Made by a program: the position numbers and the translations under genes
Shown here: in pieces, positions 7,538 to 14,676 of the stretch
Numbering within the stretch: the stretch's first letter is position 1
How the letters are laid out: every line of letters starts with the position of its first letter
DNA from: an uncultured Paracoccaceae bacterium
Lineage (GTDB): Bacteria > Pseudomonadota > Alphaproteobacteria > Rhodobacterales > Rhodobacteraceae
Direction of reading: 5' to 3'
Assembly (NCBI GenBank): GCA_937900975.1
Contig: CALCPC010000537.1
Location: 1-16,570, forward strand
DNA length: 16,570 nucleotides
Notes under the pieces: model-generated
The model's input: only the letters and a program-made list of their open reading frames with translations
Databases searched by the model: none
What the model was told of the DNA's origin: nothing

Positions 7538-8809
7538 ATGAGATTGTGCGTATTCGGAACCGCCTCGATGCTGGCCCTCGGCCTTGGGCTGAGCCCGGTC
7601 TTGCCCGCGGGCCCGGCGATGGCCCAAGTGGTCGAAAGCGACACGACGTTCAGCTGCGACACCGGCATCGGCAAGCCGCTGCCCTTCACCCCCTCCTGCC
7701 GCGAGGAAGCGCCGGGGTTCGAGATGCGGGGGCCTGAGTTCGACGAAGAGCGCTACCGCGCCACCTGGGTGCGCTATCTGGAGCCCACCGACGAGGGCGA
7801 CGCGCTGATCTATGTGGCCGATGTCGATCCCATCACCGGCGTTATCAACGCCGAGGAGGCCGAGACCATCCTGTCCAAGGTGGCACCGCCCAAAGCCACC
7901 AATAACGGCCCCGAATGGGCCGACAGCCAGCGCGGGCCCGAGATCTTTTTCTCCTGCGCCAACCCCGATTACACGCGGCCGCGGCTGTGCCGGATCAACG
8001 CCGATTTTTCGGTGACCGAGCTTCAGGGCACCACCGGCTATTCGATCCGCAGCCCCGCCAAAAACGCCTCGAACCCGGTGCCCAAGATCTATTACGAGGC
8101 GCGCTCGGACACGTTCGACGATGGCGAATATGTGCGCATCGGCTTTGCCTACCGCGCCGATGAGGAGAACTTCGAAGACAAATTCGCCGATCCCGACGGG
8201 TTCGTGAAGGGCGGGCGATGGATGCCGGATGGCAAAACGCTGATCTATTCGCGCTACACCGCCAATTCCGAAACCCGCGAGGTTTCGATCAACGTCTTTG
8301 TCCACGACACCGAGCGGGGCGGGCGGCAGCGGCTGTTCAACGACGGCCGCGACCGGATCAACGCCCGCGCCTGGGAGGCGCCGGAGCTTGGCGGCAAGAT
8401 CGCCTTTATGGCGACGCTCCTTGACGAGGATGACAACGACAGCTGGGATCTTGCCGTCTACCGCCAGGTTGAGGGGTTCGAGTTCGAGCTGTGGACGATT
8501 TTGGAGCCGATCTGCCCCGAAACCTTCCCCAACTCCTTCAGCCCCGAACCCTTCGTATTCGAAGGCCGCTCTTACGTCTCGGGCCTGTCGGTGCCGGGGG
8601 GGGACGTGAACACCGATACCGGGACCGTCTGGGTCAAGACCGTCGACCCCGACCTGCCCGAAGAAGAAAAGATCGCGCGCATCATCTCGGCCAATGGCTG
8701 CGTCAATGACGGCGTGATCCGCAAAGACCCCGAGGGCCTGCCGCTGCAGGACGCCGAAGGCAACATCGTCGGCGCCCGCGTTTATTATACGGTGCGCGCG
8801 CCGAAATAA
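7538..8809 (+). CDS. Exported six-cysteine beta-propeller-like protein, copy 2
   Basis: 423 residues. ATG is 6 nt after GGAG (7528-7531). The N-terminus MRLCVFGTASMLALGLG... ending PAMA/QVVES is a clear Sec signal peptide, so the protein is periplasmic or extracellular. It is a diverged paralogue of the preceding gene: it shares CDTG...SCREEAPG, NGPEWADSQRGPEIFFSC, a following RLCRI, EAPELGG, PICP, EPFVFEGRSYVS and VDPDLPEEE, with all six cysteines in register. PD40/TolB-like strands are visible (NGPEWADSQRG and RWMPDGKTLIYSRYT). Unlike copy 1 it is rich in Asp/Glu (for example LDEDDNDSWD), which could bind calcium. Function is not recognised. It probably forms a unit with copy 1, although 206 bp separate them, and a strong hairpin follows its stop. 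Confidence 0.85.
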   Translation: MRLCVFGTASMLALGLGLSPVLPAGPAMAQVVESDTTFSCDTGIGKPLPFTPSCREEAPGFEMRGPEFDEERYRATWVRYLEPTDEGDALIYVADVDPITGVINAEEAETILSKVAPPKATNNGPEWADSQRGPEIFFSCANPDYTRPRLCRINADFSVTELQGTTGYSIRSPAKNASNPVPKIYYEARSDTFDDGEYVRIGFAYRADEENFEDKFADPDGFVKGGRWMPDGKTLIYSRYTANSETREVSINVFVHDTERGGRQRLFNDGRDRINARAWEAPELGGKIAFMATLLDEDDNDSWDLAVYRQVEGFEFELWTILEPICPETFPNSFSPEPFVFEGRSYVSGLSVPGGDVNTDTGTVWVKTVDPDLPEEEKIARIISANGCVNDGVIRKDPEGLPLQDAEGNIVGARVYYTVRAPK

Positions 8810-8812
8810 TGC

Positions 8813-8843
8813 GCGCTCCCGCCGGGCCCACCGGCGGGAGCGC
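8813..8843 (+). terminator. Strong hairpin after the propeller pair
   Basis: GCGCTCCCGCCGG (8813-8825) pairs perfectly over 13 bp with CCGGCGGGAGCGC (8831-8843) around a 5-nt loop, 3 bp after the TAA stop. No T-tract follows, but in GC-rich alphaproteobacteria such stems commonly end transcripts or protect 3' ends. Confidence 0.7.
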
Positions 8844-8875
8844 TCAAGGATCGTGCCTGCCCGAACATCGGCCTT

Positions 8876-8897
8876 CGCGGCCCCAAAGGGGGCTGCG
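8876..8897 (+). terminator. Second hairpin before the toxin-antitoxin pair
   Basis: CGCGGCCCC (8876-8884) pairs with GGGGCTGCG (8889-8897) over 9 bp with one G-T wobble and a 4-nt loop. It may add to termination of the upstream unit or form the leader of the antitoxin gene. The promoter of the antitoxin gene should lie between here and 8950; no clear boxes are seen. Confidence 0.35.
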
Positions 8898-8956
8898 CTT
8901 CGAAGCTAGGCAAATCGCCCGAAAACTGTCATCCCTGGCAGAGATTGGAGCGCGGT

Positions 8957-9580
8957 GTGAACCAGATCATTTCAGCCTTCACTGACAAACAGGTCAAACA
9001 ACTGACCGGCCTTTCTGTCCAACAATTACAGTACTGGGATAGAACGGGATTTTTCGAGCCGGAATTCGCCTTCGAGAACCGGCGCGCTGCCTACAGCCGC
9101 ATCTATTCCTATCGCGACGTGGTCGCCCTCAAAATCGTCGCGCGTCTGCGCGAGGATGCGTCGCTCCAAGAGCTTCGGCGCGTCAAGGAAGAGCTGTCGC
9201 GCTACACGCCGGATCTCTGGCGCGGGCTGACGCTGTGGGTCCATGGCGGCAGGATATCATTTCTCAATCCCAACACCGGGGAGCCCGAAGAGGTCGTGTC
9301 AGGTCAGAAATTGATGCGCCTGCCGCTGGCCGAGACGCTCGACGATCTCGATGCAAAACTGCGCGCGCTCTTTGAGCGCGATCCCACCGTGGTGGGCCAG
9401 ATCGAACAGAACCGCCGGGTCCTCTCCAACCGCCCGGTGATCTCGGGGACGCGTATCCCGGTCTCGGCCATCCAATCCTTCCACGAGGCGGGATACAGTC
9501 TGGATGCGATCCTTGAAGAATATCCTTCCCTGACTGCCGATGACGTCAAGGCGGCGATCGCCGCGAGCGATGCCGCTTGA
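8957..9580 (+). CDS. MerR-type HTH / DUF433 antitoxin-like regulator
   Basis: 207 residues from GTG, chosen because GGAG (8947-8950) stands 6 nt upstream; the in-frame TTG at 8945 overlaps that site and is unlikely. The N-terminus (FTDKQVKQLTGLSVQQLQYWDRTGFFEP) is a MerR-like winged helix with the usual tyrosine-tryptophan recognition region. It continues as YSYRDVVALKIVARLRED, a helix typical of the family. The C-terminus (RPVISGTRIPVSAIQSF, then AGYSLDAILEEYPSLT) is DUF433, the VapB45-like antitoxin fold. DUF433 proteins usually sit directly upstream of a DUF5615 PIN-like nuclease, as here (11-bp overlap). Likely role: a DNA-binding autoregulator that neutralises the downstream toxin. The middle (~residues 75-140) resembles no domain I can name. 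Confidence 0.85.
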   Translation: MNQIISAFTDKQVKQLTGLSVQQLQYWDRTGFFEPEFAFENRRAAYSRIYSYRDVVALKIVARLREDASLQELRRVKEELSRYTPDLWRGLTLWVHGGRISFLNPNTGEPEEVVSGQKLMRLPLAETLDDLDAKLRALFERDPTVVGQIEQNRRVLSNRPVISGTRIPVSAIQSFHEAGYSLDAILEEYPSLTADDVKAAIAASDAA

Positions 9581-9979
9581 TCCCCGAAGGACGGCGGATC
9601 CCGTTTTTTTTTTGACGAGGGGGCGCCGCGCTCGGTAGGTCGGTTTTTCACCGACCGCGGTCACCAGGTCACCTTCATGCAGGACGCGATGGCGCGGGGA
9701 TCTCCCGACACACTGGTGGCAGAAATTGCTCTGCGCAATCAGGCGGTCCTCGTGGCCATGGATCGCGACATGCGCCAGATCGCAAAACGCGGCGGGATCG
9801 GCGTTCAACGCTTCAAACGGCTCCATCTTCTCCAATTTCGCTGCAAGGAAGCTCAATCGATCCATCGGGCGCGGGGGGCAGCCTCCCTGATCGAGCTCGA
9901 ATGGGAGATCTCAGAGGCAAAAGCCGCGCGGCGTTTCTGGGTCGAGATCGGCGACGCCTATATCCGCACCCACCGATGA
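9570..9979 (+). pseudogene. DUF5615 / PIN-like toxin gene split across a T10 run
   Basis: The body reads RFFFDEGAPRSVGRFFTDRG, then HQVTFMQDAMARGSPDTLVAE and VLVAMDRDMRQIAKRGGIG, the usual layout of DUF5615 (VapC45-like) PIN-fold nucleases, with acidic residues in FDEG and MDRD. This frame has no start codon between the TGA at 9578-9580 and an internal ATG at 9677, which would drop the first acidic motif. The only plausible start is ATG 9570 (MPLDPRRTADPVFF), overlapping the antitoxin stop, but it is one frame off. The frames meet at ten consecutive T (9604-9613), and one extra T would join them into a protein of ~136 residues. Three readings are open: a homopolymer sequencing error, a real inactivating indel, or expression through polymerase slippage on the T-run. 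The region after ~9860 (LIELEWEISEAKAARRFW) is intact. Confidence 0.75.
9604..9613 (+). other. T10 homopolymer at the frame junction of the toxin gene
   Basis: Ten T in a row in GC-rich DNA, the longest T-run I noticed in the window. It lies exactly where the start frame (from ATG 9570) must pass into the conserved PIN-like frame. Runs of nine or more T/A are known sites of transcriptional slippage and also of sequencing and replication errors. Confidence 0.85.
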
Positions 9980-10058
9980 CGGGGTGTTCGGCGGCTTGGA
10001 CCGAAAAGGAGGCCCGAAACTCGGGAACGCGCCGCGTCGACGGATGAGCGGACCCAAA

Positions 10059-10089
10059 GCGCATGTGGATCCTTGGGATCAGAATGCGC
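10059..10089. terminator. Bidirectional terminator-like hairpin between converging genes
   Basis: GCGCAT-gtg-GATCC-ttg-GGATC-aga-ATGCGC is a two-level inverted repeat: outer 6 bp (10059-10064 with 10084-10089) and inner 5 bp (10068-10072 with 10076-10080) around a 3-nt loop. It lies 2 bp beyond the TAG of the minus-strand gene (10092-10094) and 79 bp after the toxin gene's stop. No T-tract flanks it. Confidence 0.5.
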
Positions 10090-10091
10090 GC

Positions 10092-11312
10092 CTACCGCTC
10101 CTCCTCCACCTCGCCGCCGAGCGCGATATCGAGCTGGCGCTCAAGCTCGGCCATTTCCTCGGCATCCATCATATCGTCCATGTCGAAATCGGGCGCCACC
10201 GGGGTCTCGGCCTCGTCCTCCCAGCCTTCTTCGGCCAGCGTGCCGGGCGCGGGCGGGGGCGGGGGCTCCAGGTCGATCAAGAGCGCGCGGGGGCCGTCGG
10301 GGCCGGCGACGAGATCTTCGAGAAGCCCCTCCGCCTCGCCCACCAGCGTCATCTCGGCCTCGGGGCTGACGCGGTAGAAGGCCACTTCGCCGATATCGCG
10401 CTGGAGGCCGGCAAGCACGTCGCCGCTGCCGTCGTCCAGCGCCAGAAGATGGCTGAAGGCCGCGCGTTTCTCCCAGGCCGCCGGCGTCGCGGCGCCGGCG
10501 CGCGGCACCTTCAGCCCGCCCGGACTGGTGCGCAACTCACCGCAAAGAATGTCGAAATCGCCGCTCTGGTGGATCGCCAAAAGCTCCCCCCGCAGCGGCA
10601 TGTGATGGACCCGGGCGTGCAATGTGGGCGACAGCCCGACGGCCAGCATCAGGCCGCTCTGCCAGGCAAGGCCCGCGCGGACCGAGGCGTTGAGCGCGTC
10701 GCGCGCCGCCCCCTGCCCGACCGTCGCCCGCCAGCCCGCGCCGTCTTCGTGCCACAGCTGGAACCCAAGCTCGGCATCCTCGGCCCAAAGCACCAGCGAG
10801 CCCGACCCGTCCCGGATCAGACCCCGGGCGCGCTGGCCGCGCGAAAACACGGGCCCGGCGCGGCGCGGCTGGCCCGGCGGGACCAGCCAGACGCCCGGGG
10901 CTTGGCCATCCGCGCCCGATCCAGATCCCGTCTCAGGCCCCGTTTCGCCGGGCCAAAGCCCCCAAAGCGCCCCATCGACGGCGGCCAGCACCGGGGCGGC
11001 GTCGCCGTCCCGCAGCGTCGCCGCGACCCCATCCGCCGTGGCCGCGATCTCAAACAGCCCAAGCCCCGGCAGGCTGCACCAAAGCCGCCCTTGCGTCCGC
11101 GCAAAGGATGGCGGCCCGGGCGGCGGACCCTGCCACAGCGTCCGCTCCCCGCCCGCGGCATCGGGCGTGACCAGCCAGGCCCGGTCCGCCTCGCGCACAT
11201 AGGCGACGACCCGCGGGTCGGGCGTCTCCAAAAGCCGCATCGCCACCAGCCCTTCAAGCGCTGCAATCCCTGGCGCCCGCACACCCTCAATCTTGAGCTT
11301 CGACCCTGTCAC
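10092..11312 (-). CDS. Unrecognised protein with acidic, Pro-rich C-terminus
   Basis: 406 residues from GTG (11310-11312), chosen because GGAG lies 9 nt upstream on the minus strand and because the longer frame from 11567 runs back through a tandem repeat. There is no signal peptide or membrane segment, so it is probably cytoplasmic. The main part alternates short hydrophobic strands and Gly/Asp turns (VVAYVREADRAWLVTPD, AVDGALWGLW, SGSLVLWAEDAELGFQLW, GELLAIHQSGDFDILCG), compatible with a beta-propeller-like fold (inference). It is followed by a proline run (EPPPPPAPG) and a highly acidic last ~46 residues with a short predicted helix (DAEEMAELERQLDIAL). Reduced Cys/Lys content and many Gly/Ala/Pro match the local composition. 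It lies downstream of the TPR lipoprotein gene on the same strand, so a link to polysaccharide export is possible, but no family is recognised. Confidence 0.75.
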   Translation of the reverse strand: MTGSKLKIEGVRAPGIAALEGLVAMRLLETPDPRVVAYVREADRAWLVTPDAAGGERTLWQGPPPGPPSFARTQGRLWCSLPGLGLFEIAATADGVAATLRDGDAAPVLAAVDGALWGLWPGETGPETGSGSGADGQAPGVWLVPPGQPRRAGPVFSRGQRARGLIRDGSGSLVLWAEDAELGFQLWHEDGAGWRATVGQGAARDALNASVRAGLAWQSGLMLAVGLSPTLHARVHHMPLRGELLAIHQSGDFDILCGELRTSPGGLKVPRAGAATPAAWEKRAAFSHLLALDDGSGDVLAGLQRDIGEVAFYRVSPEAEMTLVGEAEGLLEDLVAGPDGPRALLIDLEPPPPPAPGTLAEEGWEDEAETPVAPDFDMDDMMDAEEMAELERQLDIALGGEVEEER

Positions 11313-11707
11313 CCGATGTCTCTCCTGCCCGTCCCGGACCGCGCGCGGCCCCGCGCCCGACCGACCCTTATCGCCGAAAGCGTTTCGACCCGGCCTTGAA
11401 ACACAAAGCGCGGCGCTTGGCCAAGGCTTGCAGCGCTTCGGCTGTCTCTTGAGGCAGGCAAGATCGCTTTTCGCGCGTGCTTGACAAGGACCGGCGGCCA
11501 AAACGATCCAACACGCCCTCGCCCGCTTTTGCCGGGCCGAACGGCGCGGCAAAAGGCGGCGCGCCATCGTGCTGTCGCGCGACCCGGGCGCAAGCGTGCT
11601 GTCGCGCGACCCGGGCGCAAGCGTGCTGTCGCGCGACCCAGGCGCAAGCGTCCTGTCGCAGGACCGGCGCGCGGGGGAAAATCAGGGCCAATGGCGGGCG
11701 AAACGCC
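11313..11707. other. Gap between the TPR lipoprotein gene and the acidic-tail gene
   Basis: No gene is supported in this 395-bp stretch. It contains the 27-bp tandem repeat (11569-11665) and the ribosome-binding region of the 10092-11312 gene. Open frames on either strand here only reflect GC-rich composition and the 27-bp (nine-codon) period. The promoter of the downstream gene is expected between 11320 and 11560 but I could not place it. Confidence 0.5.
11569..11665. repeat. 27-bp tandem repeat, three copies plus a degenerate fourth
   Basis: Units at 11569-11595, 11596-11622 and 11623-11649 are identical except for one base in the third (CCCGGG becomes CCCAGG). A partial fourth copy follows at 11650-11665. 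Each full unit contains the perfect palindrome GTCGCGCGAC and ends GGCGCAAGC; in the fourth the palindrome decays to GTCGCAGGAC. The array begins about 40 bp beyond the stop of the TPR gene. Confidence 0.9.
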
Positions 11708-14191
11708 TCAGTTGGCCTCCACCGCGCGCAGGGTGGCAAGCGCGTCGCGGGCGCGGGCGATCTGGGGGATCGTGCTGTCGCCCGCCACGTCCAGCACCCT
11801 TTGGAATTGCGCGGCCGCCTCGGCGGAGCGGTCGAGGGCGAGATACGTCATCGCCAGGTGGTATTGGACCAAGGGCTCGCCCGGCAACGCCTCCGCAGCT
11901 GGCTGCAGGGCGGCAAGCGCCGCGTCATACTCCCCCCGGCGGTACAGGATCCAGCCCCAGGTGTCCTGGAACGCCGGCACGTCGGAGCCACGCAGACGGC
12001 GGGCGATGCGGTAGGCCTCTTCCAACGCCTCCGGGTCGTCACGGGTCGTCGTCAAAAGGCTCGCCAGATTGTTGGCCACGATCAGGCTGCCGGCATTGTC
12101 CTCGTAAAGCGTGCGGTAGATCTCGATCGCCCCCGCCATATCGCCCGCCCGTTCGCGCAGCGAGGCGCGGGCCCAAAGCAGGTTGCCCGCCCGCGGATGC
12201 ACGTCAAGCGCCGCGGCGATGGCGGTCTCGGCGGCCTCGGTCTCCTCGGCGCGGATGAGCGAGCGGACAAGCTCCAGCCAGATGCGGGCAGAGCCGTCAT
12301 CCTCCGCCAACAGCGTGCGATAGATCTCGGCCGCTGCGCTGTGGTCGCCCGAATGGTCGATCAAGGCCGCATCGAGATAGCGGAACAGCCGGTTCTCGGG
12401 CTCGGCCGCCAGCAGCCCGTCGACATAGGCCCGCGCGGCCCCAGCCTCGTCGCGCGCCAGATGCGTGCGCAGGATCGCGACCCGCGCCTGGTCATTGCCA
12501 TCGCCGGCCTCGGCAAGATCGCCGAGAAAGCTCATCACATCGTCCTGACGCTCCTGCCCGGCCAGGATCCGCACCCGCAACCGGTCGGCGGCGGCCAGCG
12601 TCTCGGGCGTCGCGGCGCGGCGCAGCATGGTCTCGATCCCCTCGGCGCGCGACCAATCCGAGACGCGGGTGTAAGCCTCACCCAGCGCTGTGACGAGCTG
12701 GACATTGTTGCGGTCGCGCCGGCCCGCGGCCTCCAGAAGCTCAACCGAGATTTGGTCGCGCCCCTCGACGGTCAGAAAACGGACATAGCGCAGCGTCTCC
12801 GCCGCCCGATTGCCCGACACATCCACCGCCTGGGCCAGAAGATCGCCCGCAAGCTCCCGGCTGCCGTTGCGGATATGGGCATCGGCCATCAGCGTCATCA
12901 GCTCGGGGTCTTCGGGCGTATCGGCCAGCGCGGCGCGCAACAGCGAGATCGCGGCGTCGGTGTCGTCGCCCTGGATCTGCCAGCGCGCGCGCATTTTCAG
13001 CGCGGCCACCATGCCGCTGTCGGCGGTCAACACCTGATCGACCAGCGCCTCGGCGCCGGCACGATCGCCCGCGGCCAGCAACATCCGCGCCAGCGAGGCC
13101 TTCATCCGAAGCGTCTGGTCGGTGTCGGGCGCGGCATCCGCGATCACGGCGCGCAGCTCGGCGATCGCGGTGTCCCGGTCGCCCTGGTTGAACAGGATGC
13201 CCGTGCGGATCGCGCGGTAAAGATCGGGGTTGGTGCCATCGGCGGCAAGGCGGTCAAGCTCTACCAGCGCGGTGTCCTCGCCCCGCACTTCGCGCAGAAA
13301 CCCGATCAGCATCTGGCGCGCGGCGTCGTCCGCGACCGCAGGATCGACCCGGGCGCGCAAAAACGCCTCCGCCGTCTCGGCCTCGCCTTGGCGCAGGTAA
13401 AGCCGCACCAGTTCGGTGACGACGTCCTGCTCTTCCGGGAAGCGCTCCAGCATCTCAAGATACATCGCCTCCAGCGCCGCCAGATCGCCCGCCTCCTGCA
13501 GAAGGCCGCGCTTCAGCGCATAAAGCCCGCGCTCTTCGGGCAGGATCTGAAGCGTCTCGTCGATGACGGCGCGGGCCTTGTCCTGATCGCCGTCGATCAG
13601 GTGCATCTCGATCACGACCTCGCGCAAGAACAGCGCCCCGGGCAGGTCGGCGATCATCGCCTCGGCCTGGCGCGCCAGCGCACGGCGCGCGCTCATATCA
13701 TTGTCGCGGACGGCGGTTTCATAGTCCATCGCCAGCCCGATCAACCGCACGTCGGCCCGCTCGGGCGCAAGCGCAAGCGCGGCTTGGCCATGGCGGCGCA
13801 CGGCCTCCCACCGGCGCTGGACCAGCGCCATTTCAGCCAGCGCCAGCTGGCCGTCGAGATCGTCGGGATATTGCTCGACAAGACGAAGATACTGCCCAAA
13901 GGCTTCCTGCGTGCGGCCTTCCGTGCGCACCAGGGCGGCATAGGTCTTGCGCGCCTCGCGGTGAAATCCGTTGAGCTTGAAGACATTGCGGAATTCCACC
14001 TTGGCCCGGGACGGATCGCCCTCGGCAACCAGTTCCAGCGCGCGCTGGAAATGCTTTTCCGCGCGCTCCTCGGGGCTTTCGCAGGCGGCCAAAACAACGA
14101 GCGCGGCCAGGGCCACCAGCGTGCGCCACCCTGGAAACCGCAACCCCGGACACTGCAACCCCAGATACCGCAACCCCAGACACTGCACCAT
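11708..14191 (-). CDS. Large TPR lipoprotein, PrsT-like
   Basis: 827 residues. ATG 14191 is chosen because GGGAGAG lies 6-12 nt upstream on the minus strand; the longer open frame upstream lacks a signal context. The N-terminus has a hydrophobic segment TLVALAALVVLAAC with lipobox LAAC, so Cys37 is the probable lipidated residue. The rest is almost all helical tetratricopeptide-like repeats from ERAEKHFQRALELVAEGD to the C-terminus (GEPLVQYHLAMTYLALD, SAEAAAQFQRVLD). The length, single lipobox and early ...AEGDPSRAKVEFRNVFKLN block resemble PrsT, the TPR lipoprotein of PEP-CTERM/exosortase exopolysaccharide loci. TPR solenoids scaffold protein contacts, so it probably organises an envelope polysaccharide machine in the periplasm. 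Odd: the residues before the hydrophobic core are a pentapeptide repeat encoded by a 15-bp tandem repeat. The PrsT identity is likely but not certain; BamD- or PgaA-like roles are alternatives. Confidence 0.82.
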   Translation of the reverse strand: MVQCLGLRYLGLQCPGLRFPGWRTLVALAALVVLAACESPEERAEKHFQRALELVAEGDPSRAKVEFRNVFKLNGFHREARKTYAALVRTEGRTQEAFGQYLRLVEQYPDDLDGQLALAEMALVQRRWEAVRRHGQAALALAPERADVRLIGLAMDYETAVRDNDMSARRALARQAEAMIADLPGALFLREVVIEMHLIDGDQDKARAVIDETLQILPEERGLYALKRGLLQEAGDLAALEAMYLEMLERFPEEQDVVTELVRLYLRQGEAETAEAFLRARVDPAVADDAARQMLIGFLREVRGEDTALVELDRLAADGTNPDLYRAIRTGILFNQGDRDTAIAELRAVIADAAPDTDQTLRMKASLARMLLAAGDRAGAEALVDQVLTADSGMVAALKMRARWQIQGDDTDAAISLLRAALADTPEDPELMTLMADAHIRNGSRELAGDLLAQAVDVSGNRAAETLRYVRFLTVEGRDQISVELLEAAGRRDRNNVQLVTALGEAYTRVSDWSRAEGIETMLRRAATPETLAAADRLRVRILAGQERQDDVMSFLGDLAEAGDGNDQARVAILRTHLARDEAGAARAYVDGLLAAEPENRLFRYLDAALIDHSGDHSAAAEIYRTLLAEDDGSARIWLELVRSLIRAEETEAAETAIAAALDVHPRAGNLLWARASLRERAGDMAGAIEIYRTLYEDNAGSLIVANNLASLLTTTRDDPEALEEAYRIARRLRGSDVPAFQDTWGWILYRRGEYDAALAALQPAAEALPGEPLVQYHLAMTYLALDRSAEAAAQFQRVLDVAGDSTIPQIARARDALATLRAVEAN
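14131..14190 (-). repeat. 15-bp tandem repeat inside the lipoprotein signal sequence
   Basis: Four 15-bp units (14131-14145, 14146-14160, 14161-14175, 14176-14190), with the core GGGGTTGC(A/G)GT on the minus strand in the two middle units. They encode VQC-LGLRY-LGLQC-PGLRF-PGWRT between the start codon and the hydrophobic core of the signal peptide. The period is a multiple of three, so changes in copy number would keep the frame and alter only the length of the N-region. Confidence 0.85.
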
Positions 14192-14532
14192 TGTCGTCTC
14201 TCCCATCCTGGCCCGTCCTGGCCCGCTCTGGTTTCCGCAGACGCCCCGCCGGGTCCGGTCTGCCGGGCAGTGGCCCGAAATTGTGCCGCGTGTCGTGCCC
14301 AACGGTCCCTGGGACCGGCCCCATTCGCGGCGGATCAATACATATGCAATCGCTGACCGGGCGGGGCAACCCGACCCTGGCTCCAACCCGGCTCCTCCCC
14401 GGGCCGCAGCCCTGCAAGGCCTCCAGCCGGGCCCGATCCCGCGACCCATCCTCGACGCATTGAACGGCCCTTTGGCTTCTGCCGAGCATTGCTGCGCGCA
14501 TCCTGCGGCAGAAGCGTCGCGAAACCTTTAAG

Positions 14533-14560
14533 TTGGCCTATACTAATTGGCCCATACTAA
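14533..14560. repeat. Two adjacent 14-bp direct repeats
   Basis: TTGGCCTATACTAA (14533-14546) and TTGGCCCATACTAA (14547-14560) differ at one base. A weaker third copy (GTCGGCCGATACGC, 14561-14574) follows. They sit in the AT-richer part of the leader, so they may be regulator-binding sites; no known box is recognised. Confidence 0.75.
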
Positions 14561-14635
14561 GTCGGCCGATACGCCCGAATTTTTTGCCGGGACCTGGGAT
14601 CGGATTTCAGGTTTCGCCCGCCCCGGGATATCATC

Positions 14636-14676
14636 GTCTCGGCGCCATAGTCTCGGCGCCATCTCCTTGCGCCATC
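14636..14676. repeat. 14-bp GTCTCGGCGCCAT repeats
   Basis: GTCTCGGCGCCAT occurs at 14636-14648 and 14650-14662 (14-bp period). A decayed third copy sharing GCGCCATC follows to 14676. Each good copy contains the palindrome GGCGCC. Confidence 0.7.

Noticed and set aside
7301..8305. 334-codon minus-strand frame opposite the second propeller gene
   Set aside because: The plus frame has a signal peptide, conserved cysteines and a paralogue; the minus frame has none of these.
9984..11399. 471-codon plus-strand frame opposite the acidic-tail gene
   Set aside because: Very rich in Arg/Pro/Ala with no start signal; the minus-strand frame has a ribosome-binding site, ordered strand pattern and a terminator-like hairpin at its end.
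11569..11665. CRISPR-like array
   Set aside because: The 27-bp units are directly adjacent with no spacers, so this is a plain tandem repeat.
11477..14356. 959-codon plus-strand frame opposite the TPR lipoprotein gene
   Set aside because: The minus frame has a lipobox, ribosome-binding site and TPR pattern. The plus frame is Arg/Gln/His-rich without domains and includes the tandem repeat at its start.
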